Source: Azorinus chamasolen (lineage: Eukaryota; Mollusca; Bivalvia; Cardiida; Solecurtidae). Taken from it: a stretch of DNA of 64,000 bases. Below the pieces are notes generated by a model. The model searched no databases and was not told the DNA's origin. It worked only from the letters and a program-made list of their open reading frames with translations. Positions 11,440 to 22,513 of the stretch are shown here, piece after piece (the stretch's first letter is position 1; each line of letters starts with the position of its first letter). Location: the NCBI GenBank assembly GCA_963576725.1, contig OY755240.1:30213932-30277931 (forward strand). The letters are read 5' to 3'. Made by a program: the position numbers and the translations under genes.

Positions 11440-11925
11440 TTTGTTATGAACCCAGACTGGACATTGTTGACCCCGAGTCGTTGGTCATACACAATTGTGA
11501 AAAACCGCCTGACTTAATAGACCCTAATTACCGTAAGCATCTGGACACCTAATATGCCCTCTCCATGGGTTTGTTAAACTGGACCAGCCGAGTTGGAACC
11601 ATTTTGATACCTTTAAGTTCAGACAGTAAATAATCTTTTTGCAGCAGTTTGACGTAGCTCTCTGTCATATTTGCTTTCGTTTGCCTGTCTGAATACTTAG
11701 GGTAGTTAGGGTACACATGTACTTTATGGATGGGTCTTATTTTCATTCAGTACACTAACATTTGTATAAAAACGCCATTCTGCTATTGATGGCGCCAATG
11801 CAATTTTAGAAATGCAAATGTTACTGGTGAAATTCGAAAGTTAAGCAGAGTACACATAAGAAGTGACACAGGTATGCGTAATGTTCGCAGCTATTAGTGT
11901 TGACAGGTAAATCCGCACTTGGGTT
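11440..11925 (+). repeat. Diverged dispersed duplicate, copy 1
   Basis: It shares ordered blocks with 12620-13165: 'ctggacattg', 'acttagggtagttagggt', 'cgccattctgc', 'cgaaagttaagcagagta' and 'tattagtgttgacaggtaaa'. The second copy lies inside a TIR element; this copy lacks the TIRs. No ORF of note. Confidence 0.55.
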
Positions 11926-11936
11926 TCTTTTAAATA

Positions 11937-12140
11937 CAGTAAAACCTCTCTATAACGACCATTAAATGGTATTAATTAGTTGGTATGTAGGGCAGGTGGC
12001 TGCTTAAAGCAAGGTGAAAGTAAAACAGAACGCTCCTATAGGAGCGTTCTGTTTTACTTCCACATTGCTTTAAGCGGCCACCTGTCTTAAACACAAAATA
12101 ATTGATGTAATCTAGTGGTCGTTATAGAGAGGTTTTACTG
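11937..12140 (+). mobile_element. TA-flanked pogo/Tigger-like MITE, family B, copy 1
   Basis: The ends CAGTAAAACCTCTCTATAAC and its inverted copy are near perfect, with TA at 11935-11936 and 12141-12142. Inside is a long palindrome: 'ggtggctgcttaaagcaagg', 'tgaaagtaaaacagaacgct', apex CTCCTATAGGAG, then the complement. No ORF. Sister copies: 12143-12312, 21681-21871, 31194-31387 and a disrupted one at 48297-48800. Confidence 0.85.
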
Positions 12141-12142
12141 TA

Positions 12143-12312
12143 TAGTAAAACCTCAATATTACATTAAGTGTTTTGTGTTAAAGGCATGTGGCTGCTTAAA
12201 GCTCCTATAGGAGCCTTCTGTTTTACTTTCATCTTGCTTTAATCACCCACCTGCCCTAAATACAAACAAATTAACACAATTTAGTGGCCGTCGTTATAGA
12301 GACGGTTAACTG
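12143..12312 (+). mobile_element. Family B MITE, copy 2, abutting copy 1
   Basis: It starts AGTAAAACCTCAATATTAC immediately after the TA that ends copy 1 and finishes 'gagacggttaactg' followed by TA. One arm of the palindrome is deleted, leaving a shortened hairpin. Confidence 0.6.
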
Positions 12313-12351
12313 TAGTATGCAGAGGCACAGATAAGCTGCGTAAATTAAAAC

Positions 12352-12447
12352 ATTTCGAGAACCCTATGTTGTGACCACTCTTTAGAATTGTTTCGAAGAC
12401 ACGATTCTAAAGCGTGGTCACAGCATAGGGTTTGGTGGAGAAATGAC
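12352..12447. mobile_element. Family K hairpin, copy 4
   Basis: 'accctatgttgtgaccactc' pairs with 'gtggtcacagcatagggttt', and the apex is TTTAGAATTGTTTCGAAGAC. This copy gives the clearest view of the family K outer arms. Confidence 0.65.
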
Positions 12448-12750
12448 GATTTTAGTATTTGAGTACGCACCTTTATCTGTTACTCTGTGTATGTCATTTC
12501 AACAAATAGAGTATTGAATGCATTGTTATGTTATGCGCAGGTAGCCGCAAATAACCGATAACCAAAGGTTGTATTAGAGGTACTTTAGTCTCCTAAATAT
12601 GTCTACTTAAATATGCTTGCTGAATTCATGCTGGACATTGGTCCGAATAAGTCGCATACCATAAATTTGGAACCCCGCCTCCTGGCTTACTACATGTATA
12701 CTATAAGTATTCCAATACTCAATATGCCTTCTACATTTGTTTGTATACGA

Positions 12751-12808
12751 CAGAACCTGTCCTAAGCGGCCATTCATTTATTGAACTCACGAGTCTTTAA
12801 AAGCAGGG
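12751..12808 (+). mobile_element. Family D MITE, left fragment
   Basis: CAGAACCTGTCCTAAGCGGC then 'cattcatttattgaac' and 'aaaagcagg', matching the left halves of 22665-22870, 23654-23873 and 29552-29750. It stops at the border with a family E fragment. Confidence 0.5.
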
Positions 12809-12889
12809 ATCAAATGCTCTATTTATCACAATGGTTTCACAAAGTGACTTCTACAGATAAGTCAAAAGTCGTCAATATGAGGGAATGGG
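12809..12889 (-). mobile_element. Family E MITE, truncated
   Basis: 'tcaaatgctctatttatcac' through 'caatatgagggaatggg' then TTAA. It is the right half of the family E element joined directly to the family D fragment, which implies recombination at the hairpin. Confidence 0.55.
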
Positions 12890-13578
12890 TTAAAGAGGAG
12901 TTTGATCTGGGTCAGCACTGTTTGCCTAGTTTGGCCTGTCCGAACGCTTAGGGTAATTAGGGTATAATTTACATGCATTTTGTTTACCTCTGTGCACTCA
13001 AACTGTATACACACGTATCGTCATTAATGCCATTCTGCCACCCATGGCACAAATAGTAGTTGATGAATTTTCGAAAGTTTAGTAGGGTAAACATAAGAAG
13101 CCACGCAGTTATGCGTAACCTTCGTCATTATTAGTATTGACAGGTAAATTGGCAACTTGATGGTAGACATATTTACGAGACTAAAGTACCTCTAATACAA
13201 CCTTTGATGTTCTTTACATACGAACTGCAAAAACAACGCAGGCCATTAATCACTGCCTACATTCATGTCTGTTAATCGGAGGTGTAAACAAAGAAACGTT
13301 TCCAATGATATGCACCATGCAGTCTATGAATATAACGGTTATATATTTAGACAGTAAGTCTCTCTGATTTATCTGTTGGAGTTCAACATAACCATCTGTA
13401 ATACCTAAGAACAGAATAACGTTACTATGGCATTTGTGGCTGTTTCGTCGTAACATTTTACCCCATAAATATTCTTGTAAGGAATAATGACATTAAAAAC
13501 TTGATGATTCTTTTATAATTGCATATTGACTTAGGACTTTTACAGAGCTACAGATAAAGGTGCGTACCAAACTACTAA

Positions 13579-13670
13579 AATCGTAATTTCTCCACCATAC
13601 CCTTTACTGTGACCACTCTTCGAGACGATTCTATAGAGTGGTCATGGTATAGGGTTTGGTGGAGAAATAA
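13579..13670. mobile_element. Family K hairpin, copy 5
   Basis: 'aatttctccaccataccctt' pairs with 'atagggtttggtggagaaat'; the apex is shortened to CTCTTCGAGACGATTC. Confidence 0.6.
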
Positions 13671-13925
13671 AGGAGTTATTTGTGAAAATGTTTATATTTA
13701 CACATTGTATCTGGACATCTGACTTTTAGCAATAGCAGAAACAGATAAGCAACGCAGTCGACCTGATCAGACGGCGCATATAGGATTGTCTTATTCATAT
13801 ATTTTTCCTAGCGGGGCACATATTTTTGTCGGGGTTATTTCTTTCTTTTTTTGTCATGACCCAATTTCAGTGAATGCTAGCGAATTAGGTATAACTAATT
13901 AAAATCACACTCTCAATCATATACT

Positions 13926-13997
13926 TCCTCGTGGTCTAAGGGTTATAGCGATGGATTAGGAAACGTGAGTTCGTGGGTTCCGTCCTTGGTGGAAGCC
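13926..13997 (+). ncRNA. tRNA-like SINE head (RNA polymerase III boxes)
   Basis: An A-box-like TGGTCTAAGGG at about 13933 and a B-box-like GGTTCCGTCC at about 13977 lie about 44 bases apart, the spacing of tRNA-derived promoters. The putative acceptor arms do not pair, so this is more likely a tRNA-derived SINE than a functional tRNA. Confidence 0.4.
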
Positions 13998-16010
13998 CAA
14001 TATAGTTTTTTCTCTCATTTTTTCTTAGCACCCTTAGTTTAAATGTTTTTGCTTTAAAACCATTTTGTACATATACATATAAGTTCTTTGTTTGCATTTT
14101 GGCTTTGGTTAAGTTATTTAGCTTAGACCTTTTATTACTCGTGGTTCTGTTGACCGTTTTGCATATTTGACCATTGTGCATGTAATCTTAAATGTATATC
14201 TTATACTACTAATCTGTTCCTAATTTGGGGACAATATAAGTGAAACAAGAAATATCTTTTAAAAAAGATATTCAGCGGTATTCAAATATTGACACAATGT
14301 ACAAAACAATCTCTGCAATATTTATTTCAATGTTTGGAGATTCTACTAGTACAGAGAACTAGATCTATGAAGGGTTGCTTGTTATTATACTAGCAGAGAA
14401 GCATGCAATGAAAATGACTTGGAGTAGAAGAAGCAGTTATTGAAATAGTTCAAGTTGCTTTTATAGGAAATCACTTTTAAAATGTACGATGTCAAAGTAA
14501 TGTTTTAAAACTATCTCATGTTAGTTCATTATTTCACCTATTATAAAATGTACATGAAAGCGCGTATATTTGTATTGATATGAAGATAAGAAATTGAATA
14601 CACTTTAAAGCATAAAGGTTTTTGTTTGTGCAGAGTCTGCAATTCCTTAAAGAACGGTATTTATTTAGCCTAGATCAACGCTTTAATCGACTTGTGTGCA
14701 TCATCATTAATGACATCATTAACTGAATCTACACGCATTTTTAAAACAATATAAAGTTAGCAACTTCAACCTACGTCTATGATCCCAAGCCCCATGTGAT
14801 AGAGCCGTAGCAATAGCCTTCAGTAAGTAGCTTTATATCAAAGAGGGCCAACTACCAGAGCATCGGTGCTGTGGTCGGGGATAGTAATGAATACTATTAA
14901 TACCACTACTCTAATATACTAAACAACCCTTCTTCTTTATTTCCTATAACACTGCCTGTGAATTATGGTGGTTTCGGCAAACTACCTGTTCGTCAAAGTA
15001 AACTTTATTATCAAATGTTGTATTAATTGATAGCAAAATGATAGTAAAAGTTTGAAAGTTTAATAGTGGTTTCGACAAACTGGTAATATTGGCCAGCAAC
15101 CATTACCATGAGGTGATAAATATCAGTACATCAGTACTTTGATTTTATGGGAATTTCCAGGTCTTAAAATCTCTTTTAAGAACAGAACTTTCGACAGTCG
15201 ACAGTCTTCGGTCCCATGCTAAATATCTGCGTAAATAATGATTTTCTGTACTATATAGCGTTTTGACTGAACTCTAAGAAGTTTATAGAACATGTCTGTG
15301 TAACATGATGCCTTACATGTATGTGATTATGTTAATTATTGCATTGAATTCAATTTGCGAGGCCGAAGCAGCTAATTATCATAAAGCATAGTGTTTTGAA
15401 ATAACTACAATATCGTAAGGATTACCCCCAGAAAATTCGACACGTTAGCAGACTGTATATCAGAATTTTACATAGTTTGGCAATGTGTAGAGGCATATAA
15501 AAAGGTTGTATGCCAGTCAAGGTATTAACTAATGAAAATACCGTTTACTACTAAATACTCGTAGGTCATATGCAAATTACAATGTAACATAGTTTCTCAT
15601 TGGTGGAAAACTAGAACAAAAGTGAAAATAGACAGCTAGCCGCTGAAAAAGTTAATGCGCATTGAGTCGACTTATTCGAATAATTTCATGTAGACTGTAA
15701 GTATGGGAGTTTGTATGCCTATTTAGCAGTGGTTATGTGAAGCGTTTGATGAAATTAGTGGTGAATTTGATACGGTGCTGGAAGCTTTGTGATTTATCAT
15801 AAATTAATTTTACTTGTAAACATCACTTAATGTGATAATGGTTTCTACGTCAGTGTGTTTCAGCAAATGAATATCATTGATCTGTGACGTAATGTATTGT
15901 GTATTATTGGTGTCATACACGGGTAGTATGCATCATGGCTCATTAAAACATTACCCCGTTTTCTGCTATTAATTTGAACATTACAGTCATGTTTTCCCAA
16001 TGTATCTATT
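13998..16010. other. Stretch without a recognised feature
   Basis: AT-rich sequence without long ORFs, strong palindromes or tandem repeats visible by eye. It may be intronic or intergenic. Confidence 0.4.
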
Positions 16011-16130
16011 AATTAAAAGTACTAAACAATATTGCTCCTTCATTTTCTTCTATCCTGCTTAGAGACATGTTGCGCAGTCATTTTACGCTTGCGTAAAACC
16101 TCGCTTGTCTTTTTATGTCGTGTATGAATT
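16011..16130 (+). repeat. Dispersed repeat shared with 24180-24295
   Basis: Both loci contain 'aaaagtact', 'aatattgct', 'cttctatcctgctta', 'acgc' and 'acgcttgcgtaaaacctc' type blocks in the same order and orientation. The function is unknown. Confidence 0.5.
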
Positions 16131-16149
16131 TAGCATGTCTCAGAGTTGA

Positions 16150-17740
16150 TTATATATTGTGTCGGTAGCCTCTTCTCCACTACCCCTACCCCTACCCAAC
16201 CCTAATGCCCGTACGGGTTATATTATACTTGAATATTCTTTTTCTGTTCGAAAGAAGCGGATATAGAGTTGTATGGTATTAGTCAGGCCAGTCTCGAAGT
16301 TAATTACAATTTGCATTGCTATTACATTTTGCGTTCGAATCTAGTCCCCCTCCTGATCCCTTCCTCGGCACCAGTGCTCAGGTAGTTTTTACATGTATTA
16401 TAGTTGTGCAGTGGAACCCCTCTAATGCGACCACTTAATGAATAAACATGGGTGTCTTTATAAACAGGTGGTTGCTTAATGCAGGACAAAAGTAATGCAG
16501 AAAGCTCCATTACTTTTTTCTTGCATTAAGCTACCACCTGCATCTAACACCCATATATATACCTATTTTAGGTGGTCGCATTAGCGGGGTTTTACTGTAC
16601 ATCCGTTTTCTCTTCGAAAGTCACGGACATCAAAGTCTTTTACATTTTGCGTCATTATTACATTTTGCGTTGTTTAAAAATAAACCTATCAACGCAAGAT
16701 GTGATGACGCAAAATGTAATAATTTCCTTTATATATTGAACATCTTTAGAATAAGTAAAACATAATGACACTAGCAACATCTACACTTCATCCAGTGCAC
16801 TCTGATATGTTTCCTGTCGGCGAAATGAAATTTTCGATTTTTGACCAGGTCCCCCTCCACTACACTTATCGCTCGCCTTGGTAGTTATAATGTATCTGTG
16901 TTCCCTTCGAAAATCGCAGAAATAAAGTTGCATGGCATGATCCATGCCTTTCTCAAAGTTTATTACGTTTTGCGTCGTTATTACATTATGCATTGGTTAA
17001 ACATAAGCCTTTCTACGCAAAATATAATAACGCAAAATGTAACAATTTCCTTCATGATATCGAACTTCTTTACAATAAGTAAAACATATTGACTCTAGCA
17101 ATATGTACTCTTCATCCAATGCACTTTGATATATTTCATGTCGACAAAATGAAATAGTCGACTTTTGAGCCCAGTCTCTCTCTACTACATGTACCCCTTT
17201 CACCGCTTTAGAGCTCTGACATGTTATCATTATAGATGTATATCCATTTACCCTTCGAAAGCCGCGGATATAAAGTTGTATGGTATGATCAGACCCATCA
17301 CAATGTTTATTACATTTTGTGTCGTTATTACATTTTGCGTTAGTTACAAATACGCAAATCAACGCAAAATGTAATAACGCAAAATGGAATAATTTCCTAC
17401 ATGATATCGAACCTCTTTAGCCTAAGTAAAATATCAACTCTAGCAAAATCTACTCTTAATCTCGTGTAGTCTGATATTTGTTTGCCTATAACATGTTTTT
17501 TTTTCGATTTTTCGCAGTCCCTTGCTGCCAGAAGATGTATATTTTACTTGTATATCAATTTCTCTTCAAAGTCGCTAATATAGTCGAGTATGGAATGAAT
17601 CAGATCCGTTTCAAAGTTTATTACATTTTACGTCGGTATTACATTTTGCGTTAACATTTTTTTTTCAGCATAATGTAATAAATAAACGCATTTTGTAACA
17701 ATTATTACATTTTGCGTCGTTATTACATTTTGCCATGCAA
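16150..17740 (+). repeat. Tandem array, about 340-bp unit with TTACATTTTGCGT palindromes
   Basis: Four to five diverged monomers. Each has 'ttcgaaagtcgcggatataa', then 'agttgtatggtatgatca', then TTACATTTTGCGT twice, then the inverted ACGCAAAATGTAATAA, then 'tagcaacatctac' and 'tccccctccactac'. One monomer is split by a MITE at 16409-16597. ORFs across it are by-products of the repeat. Confidence 0.7.
16409..16597 (+). mobile_element. TA-flanked MITE, family C, copy 1, inside a tandem monomer
   Basis: The ends are CAGTGGAACCCCTCTAATGC and the inverted 'gcattagcggggttttactg'. The inner hairpin 'ggtggttgcttaatgcagga' pairs with 'ttgcattaagctaccacctg', and the apical part is lost. Copies at 28490-28694 and 48917-49109. 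Confidence 0.75.
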
Positions 17741-17919
17741 CAAAGCCTTCTAGCTGACTTGTGGTAAGTGGTTACATCATTTCTACCCGGGTGTTCCCGT
17801 GCACAGACGAACCTCCTGGATCTTCTTCCACTTGTAATTATCTTCACGTCACAGTATGGCCGAAATACTGCTAAAGCGACGTAAACTCCCGATAACAGAA
17901 AAACAAAACAAATCTTTAC

Positions 17920-18030
17920 CATTACCTTCATTACTATCATTACTATAACCTTTAAATCATTACCATTATAATTACCAACACCATCATTACCACGTCCATA
18001 ATTTCCGTCATTATCATAACATTTGCCTTA
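17920..18030. repeat. Imperfect ATTACC simple repeat
   Basis: 'attaccatta' and 'catcattacca' recur, and a similar patch follows at 18280-18400 on the other side of a MITE. Confidence 0.5.
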
Positions 18031-18031
18031 A

Positions 18032-18274
18032 CCATTTCCCTGTTCTATGTTTATTCCAAATTTCAATACCTACTGAATAGTCATGGATAAAATAGTTGTA
18101 TAGAAATATGGAAGGTGGGATATTGTAGACATTTTAGAAAGCAAAGGAACAGATCTATCAAATTATATTAGCAAACAGAACAGACCCTGATCAGACGGCT
18201 TCTCTAGGTGTTCTTCTGATCTTGGTCTACTATGTTTCCAAATATGTGAAAACACGTTTATATGAGGGAAAGGG
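18032..18274 (-). mobile_element. TTAA-flanked MITE, family H, copy 3 (reverse)
   Basis: TTAA 18028-18031 and 18275-18278; ends CCATTTCCCTG and GAGGGAAAGGG. It splits the ATTACC simple repeat. The internal order is the reverse of 994-1235. Confidence 0.7.
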
Positions 18275-18460
18275 TTAATTACCATTATATCATTATTAGC
18301 ACATAACTACCAATACCAACCATTATGATCATGAACATTTCTGTCATTACCGTAATATAATTACCATCATTCCCACTAACTATCGCCATCTTTTTCAATA
18401 CATGTATTGCCATCGAAGTTTGTCAATAAAACTATTGAGCTACAACGAATTGTCTAAGTA

Positions 18461-18780
18461 CAATTGAACTTCGATAACTCGAACTTCAAGGAACCATACA
18501 AATTAGTTCGAGATAACAGAAGTTCGAGTCATCCGATTTCTAATCTGAACAATTTCTCAGGACCACAGCTTAATACAGATGTAAAGTAATGCTGAAAGCT
18601 CCTACAGGAGCTTTCAGCATTACTTTAGACCTGTATTAAGCTGTCACATGTGTTTCTAGATATCTGTAGGGATACATTATTAGAGCAATTCTGTATTGTA
18701 AGTTTTTGAAGGACTGAACTTTTTGTTCGAGTTATCCAGATGTTCGAGTTATCCGAGTTCGAGATATCGAAGTTCAACTG
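18461..18780 (+). mobile_element. TA-flanked MITE, family A, copy 2
   Basis: The ends are CAATTGAACTTCGATAACTC and inverted 'gatatcgaagttcaactg', with TA on both sides. The central palindrome is complete: 'cagcttaatacagatgtaaa', 'gtaatgctgaaagctcctac', then the complement. Confidence 0.8.
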
Positions 18781-18789
18781 TACCTACAT

Positions 18790-19060
18790 GTAATATGCTA
18801 TTTCTAATCAAACCTCTTTAAATAATATAATTAAAGGGGCATTTACTTGAAAATAAAATAGAATTGTGTAGTTTCGAAACGATTGTGATCAATAGAGGAT
18901 TTGCTCCATAAGAGCGTCAAAAGAGGCGTCAAAAGGCGTCCGTATTTGCAAACAGAGTTTCACGCATTTGCAAACAGAGTAGACCTAGATCAGACGGCTC
19001 CAAGAGGAGCCATCTGATCAGGGTCTACCCTGTTTGCTAATGTAATTTGATAGTTCTATT
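18790..19060. mobile_element. Fragments of family E and family H MITEs
   Basis: 18790-18935 matches family E ('tttctaatcaaacctcttta', 'aaaggggcatttacttgaaa', 'tttgctcc'). 18936-19060 matches the family H hairpin ('tagacctagatcagacggct', 'ccaagaggagccatctgatc', 'agggtctaccctgtttgcta'). Confidence 0.5.
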
Positions 19061-19303
19061 TCTTTAACGAGAAGCAACCGTTAAATGTTTTAGTGTTGTT
19101 ATTAGACAGCAGCTGATTTCGAAAATGATGAATGGACGGGTTAGCGACAGTGAATACAACATATAAAGCTAATAAATCACGATGAGATGATACTTATGAT
19201 GATGAATGATTTTGTCTTACCTCTTGTACTTCAAAGCTGTATATGCTGAGCACTTCTTCTCGTACTTCTATTTAGTACTCTGCAGGGGGGATACGTTTTG
19301 CTA

Positions 19304-19307
<4 letters not shown>

Positions 19308-19343
<36 letters not shown>

Positions 19344-19376
19344 GAGACAGAGAGAGAGACAGAGAGAGACAGAGAC

Positions 19377-19407
<31 letters not shown>

Positions 19408-19726
19408 GAGACAGAGAGACAGAGAGAAAAACACACAGAGGGAGAGACAGAGACAGAGAAACAGAGACAGAGACAGAGAGAGACAGAGTGACAGAGACAG
19501 AGAGAAAGAGACAGAGAGATACAGAGACAGAGACAGAGACAGAAAGACAGAGAGACAGAGACAGAGAGAAAGAGACAGAGACAGAGAGATACAGAGGCAG
19601 AGACAGAGACAAAGAGACAGAGACAGAGAGACAGAGAGACAGAGAGACAGAGACAGAGACAGAGAGAGAAACTTTTTTCCTACAAACAGAGAGAGAAGAG
19701 AGAAAGACTTTTTGCTGAGAGTTTTT

Positions 19727-19769
<43 letters not shown>

Positions 19770-20130
19770 CAGAGAGACAGAGAGACAGAGAGAGACAGAG
19801 AGAGACAGACAGACGGAGAGACAGAGACAGAGACAGAAGAGACAGAGACAGAAGAGACAGAGAGAGATATACAGAGAGACACACACACAGAGACAGAGAG
19901 AGATAGAGACAGAGAGAGATAGAGACAGAGAGAGACACACACACAGAGACTGAGAGAAACAGAGAAAGACGGAGAGAAAGCAGAGAGAGACAGAGCGACG
20001 GAGACAGACATAGACAGAGAGAAACACAGAGAGGCAGAGAGAGAGAGAGACTGAGAGAGACAGAGAGATAGAGGGAGAGAGAGACAGGGGAGAGAGAAAC
20101 AGGGAGAGACACAGAGAGACATAGAGCGAC
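19308..20130 (+). repeat. (GA)n / GAGACA microsatellite, about 820 bp
   Basis: Almost pure purine-rich GAGA with regular GAGACA insertions and one short interruption at about 19673-19730. The long arginine/glutamate or serine/leucine frames on either strand are microsatellite artefacts. Confidence 0.95.
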
Positions 20131-20155
20131 ATATAGAGTCAATATGACATATTAA

Positions 20156-20362
20156 CCCTTATACCCGCTACGCGACGTGACCCGCATTTGCAACCATCTT
20201 GGATCCAGATAAGACGCGGTGTAACTCGGCGTCTCATCTGGATCCATGCTGTTTGACATGTAGTCTATAGTTTCTCAAATGCTTGATCGAATCGGAAGTA
20301 GTCAATCTGGTACCAGATTCACATGTGAGCAGACATTATGTTTTTTCACATTGTGATAAGTG
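20156..20362 (+). mobile_element. TTAA-flanked MITE, family I, copy 4
   Basis: TTAA lies on both sides (20152-20155, 20363-20366). The hairpin is 'cttggatccagataagacg', GTGTAACTCGGCGTCTCATC, 'tggatccatgctg'. It begins directly after the GA microsatellite. Confidence 0.55.
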
Positions 20363-20366
20363 TTAA

Positions 20367-20565
20367 CCCTTACCATTTCCTCACTAATTTCCTTTGCAAA
20401 CAGTGTAGACCCAGATGAGAGGGCTCATAGAGGAGCACTCTCAGCAGGGTCTGCACTGTTTGTTAAGTTACACTTTTCTTTAGAAAACATCCTAAATATT
20501 CACCGTAAGCTTGACATTTGTTTGAATTTTGGAATAGTCTATTTGAAAATTCAGCATTGTAAGGG
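20367..20565 (+). mobile_element. TTAA-type MITE abutting the previous one
   Basis: It shares the TTAA at 20363-20366 with its left neighbour. It starts CCCTTACCATTTCC and ends 'attgtaaggg' followed by TTAC. The hairpin 'tgtagacccagatgagaggg' pairs with 'cagcagggtctgcactgttt'. It is a distinct subfamily of the TTAA group. Confidence 0.5.
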
Positions 20566-20869
20566 TTACTAATACTCATCTCTATGTAATATGAGTTTGT
20601 TGGATAATTGCTTCAGGCATAGTGTCCTAATTGAGGTGCAATGAGCTAGATTAGAACCTCGACCAATAGTTATTAGAGTGTAAAGCTGTATAAATATTTG
20701 ATAAACCATTACTATGACACAGTTACAAAGGCCTAAATAAGGGGTGTATAAAATGCCGTAGAAAAGCGGACGTACGTGTAGATAGGGGGTGTATAAAAAA
20801 GCCGCAGATAAGGGTGTATAAAAAAGCCATAGATAAGTGGGCGTATGAAAATAATTATGCAACCTCCAT

Positions 20870-20955
20870 TTCTCCGCAAAATCATGTTGTGACCACTCGT
20901 TGGAAATTTCTCGTCGATTCGAACGTGTGGTCATTACATACGGGTTTTTTAGAGA
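20870..20955. mobile_element. Family K hairpin, copy 6 (degenerate)
   Basis: 'catttctccgcaaaatcatg', 'ttgtgaccactcgttggaaa' and then 'cgattcgaacgtgtggtca'. Confidence 0.45.
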
Positions 20956-21067
20956 AAAAAAATGGAATCAGTGTTGGAAGATGTCCAGTTTAATCCTTGG
21001 CCTGATGGATGGTCATGGAAGAAACAATTACATCATGATTTTTTTTATGTTTTGTAATGACATTTAA

Positions 21068-21296
21068 CGCTTTCCCTAATACAATCACATTTTCACGCAT
21101 TTTCAAACAGAGTAGACCCAGATATAGCGGCCGTCTGGTCAGGGTCTGCTCTGTTTGCTAATGGAATTTTATAGATCTGCTTATTTGCTTTCTAAAATCG
21201 CCACCCTGTTCCATCTTCCATATTTCATTATAACTATTTTCCTATGAATATCCAGTAGGTATTGAAATTTGGATTAAAGATAGAACGGGGAAAGGG
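21068..21296 (+). mobile_element. TTAA-flanked MITE, family H, copy 5
   Basis: TTAA 21064-21067 and 21297-21300; ends CGCTTTCCC and GGGGAAAGGG. The sequence is close to 994-1235 throughout, including 'tatccagtaggtattga'. Confidence 0.75.
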
Positions 21297-21434
21297 TTAA
21301 ACACAGGAAAATCAGGCCGTGGCAGAAACTGCTACATCATAGTGATCATACCTGTATCTTTCCATAAGCAATCATGACATATAGGCCTACTCTATAAAGG
21401 CTTCAAAGGGCGTCTCTATCAGGTAAAGGGTTAA

Positions 21435-21600
21435 TCCTCTACTCCATGAATATTCATGCAAAAATAATGACGTCATGAATATTAATTAAATTCATTTTTA
21501 TAATGGTATATTAACACACGAGCTATTGACCATGGCAGAAACTGTAGGAGCCATCTGATCTTGCTCTTCTCTGTTTGCAGAGGCATAGGAAGAAAGTGTT
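21435..21600 (+). mobile_element. Family N TTAA-type MITE, partial
   Basis: TTAA then 'tcctctactccatgaatatt' and 'catgaatatt', matching the complete element at 31666-31898. The right end is not identifiable. Confidence 0.45.
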
Positions 21601-21680
21601 GGTGTTACAAGCAACGTCTGTATTAAATCTCAAAATAAAACTTTTCTCATTTCTTTGCAAATATATGGTTAATATATATA

Positions 21681-21871
21681 CAGTAAAACATCTCTATAAC
21701 GGCTACTAAATTACATCAAGTATTTTGTGTTAAAGGCAGGTGGCTGCATAAAGCAAGGTGAAAGTAAAACAGAACGCTCCTATAGGAGCGTTCTGTATTA
21801 CTTTCACCTTGCTTTAAGCGGCCACCTGCCCTAGATACCAAATAATTAACACAATTTAGTGGCCGATCCAA
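21681..21871 (+). mobile_element. Family B MITE, right TIR truncated
   Basis: Starts CAGTAAAACATCTCTATAAC after TA and contains the complete palindrome with apex CTCCTATAGGAG. It ends within 'acaatttagtggccg', so the last about 20 bases are lost. Confidence 0.75.
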
Positions 21872-22139
21872 ACTATTTGTAACGTAGGTAACGGTTCGCC
21901 GCTAACGTAGCAAGAGTTAACAGTGACTATTTTAAACTGATAAACAAATCGGTGAATTCTGATAATGAAGGAAAATTCCCCGAGTAACCTAGTGGAACTG
22001 ACTTGGATTGATTGCTACAAAATGTATCTATTTAAGCTAGAAACTGCCTTAAATTAAAATTAATGTTCATTCTTCTCTTCAGCAAGCTCTAACTTAACTT
22101 TACTCCGCTGTGAATAGACAAGGCTGCTCATATTTTGAT

Positions 22140-22302
22140 CTGGTAGAGTTTTGATTACTTCGATTCCAAACAAGCTTTGCCGGAACTATTCACTACGCAT
22201 CGAACAACTTGGATCTGGTAGAAACGCCGAGGTATTCAGCGTCTTGACTGGATCCCAAGCTCTTTGACTTTGCATATCAGGTCGCGCTTAGCATGAAAAG
22301 GG
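22140..22302. mobile_element. Family I-related fragment ending in TTAA
   Basis: 'gatctggtagagttttgatt', 'aacttggatctggtagaaac', GCCGAGGTATTCAGCGTC, 'tggatcccaagctctttgac', ends 'catgaaaaggg' TTAA. It shares that TTAA with the next element. Confidence 0.45.
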
Positions 22303-22306
22303 TTAA

Positions 22307-22513
22307 CCCTTTCGCTGCCAATGCCGGATCTGTGATTACCTATGCAAACAGTTTGGATCCAGATGAGACGCCGAGTAACTCGGCGTCTCATCAGGATCCA
22401 AACTGTTTGTTACTGTTACTATGTTTTTGAAACAAAAATGAAGAAAATAAAAAAAATGAAAATGTATAGCAGACGACAAAGTTAGCAGACGACAGAGTTT
22501 GGCAGCGAAAGTG
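22307..22513 (+). mobile_element. TTAA-flanked MITE, family I, reference copy
   Basis: TTAA 22303-22306 and 22514-22517; ends CCCTTTCGCTGCCAA and TTGGCAGCGAAAGTG. A strong hairpin: CAAACAGTTTGGATCCAGAT, GAGACGCCGAGTAACTCGG, then the complement to 'ggatccaaactgtttg'. No ORF. Confidence 0.8.

Larger units (their letters stand above)
12564..13205. mobile_element. TIR element with about 44-bp terminal inverted repeats
   Basis: The left end starts AAAGGTTGTATTAGAGGTAC and the right end is its inverse (gtacctctaatacaaccttt). The match continues through 'tttagtctc' and 'aaatatgtctac' with one mismatch. The interior contains the second copy of the repeat at 11440-11925, a truncated family D MITE and a truncated family E MITE, so it is a mosaic. 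Target duplication is not clear. No transposase ORF. Confidence 0.6.

Noticed and set aside
16180..16205. Telomere-like cccctaccccta
   Set aside because: Only three imperfect units inside a tandem monomer; not an interstitial telomere tract.
19231..20142. Long Ser/Leu and Arg/Glu-rich ORFs over the GA microsatellite
   Set aside because: All frames on both strands are open only because the repeat lacks stop codons; the composition is purely repeat-driven.
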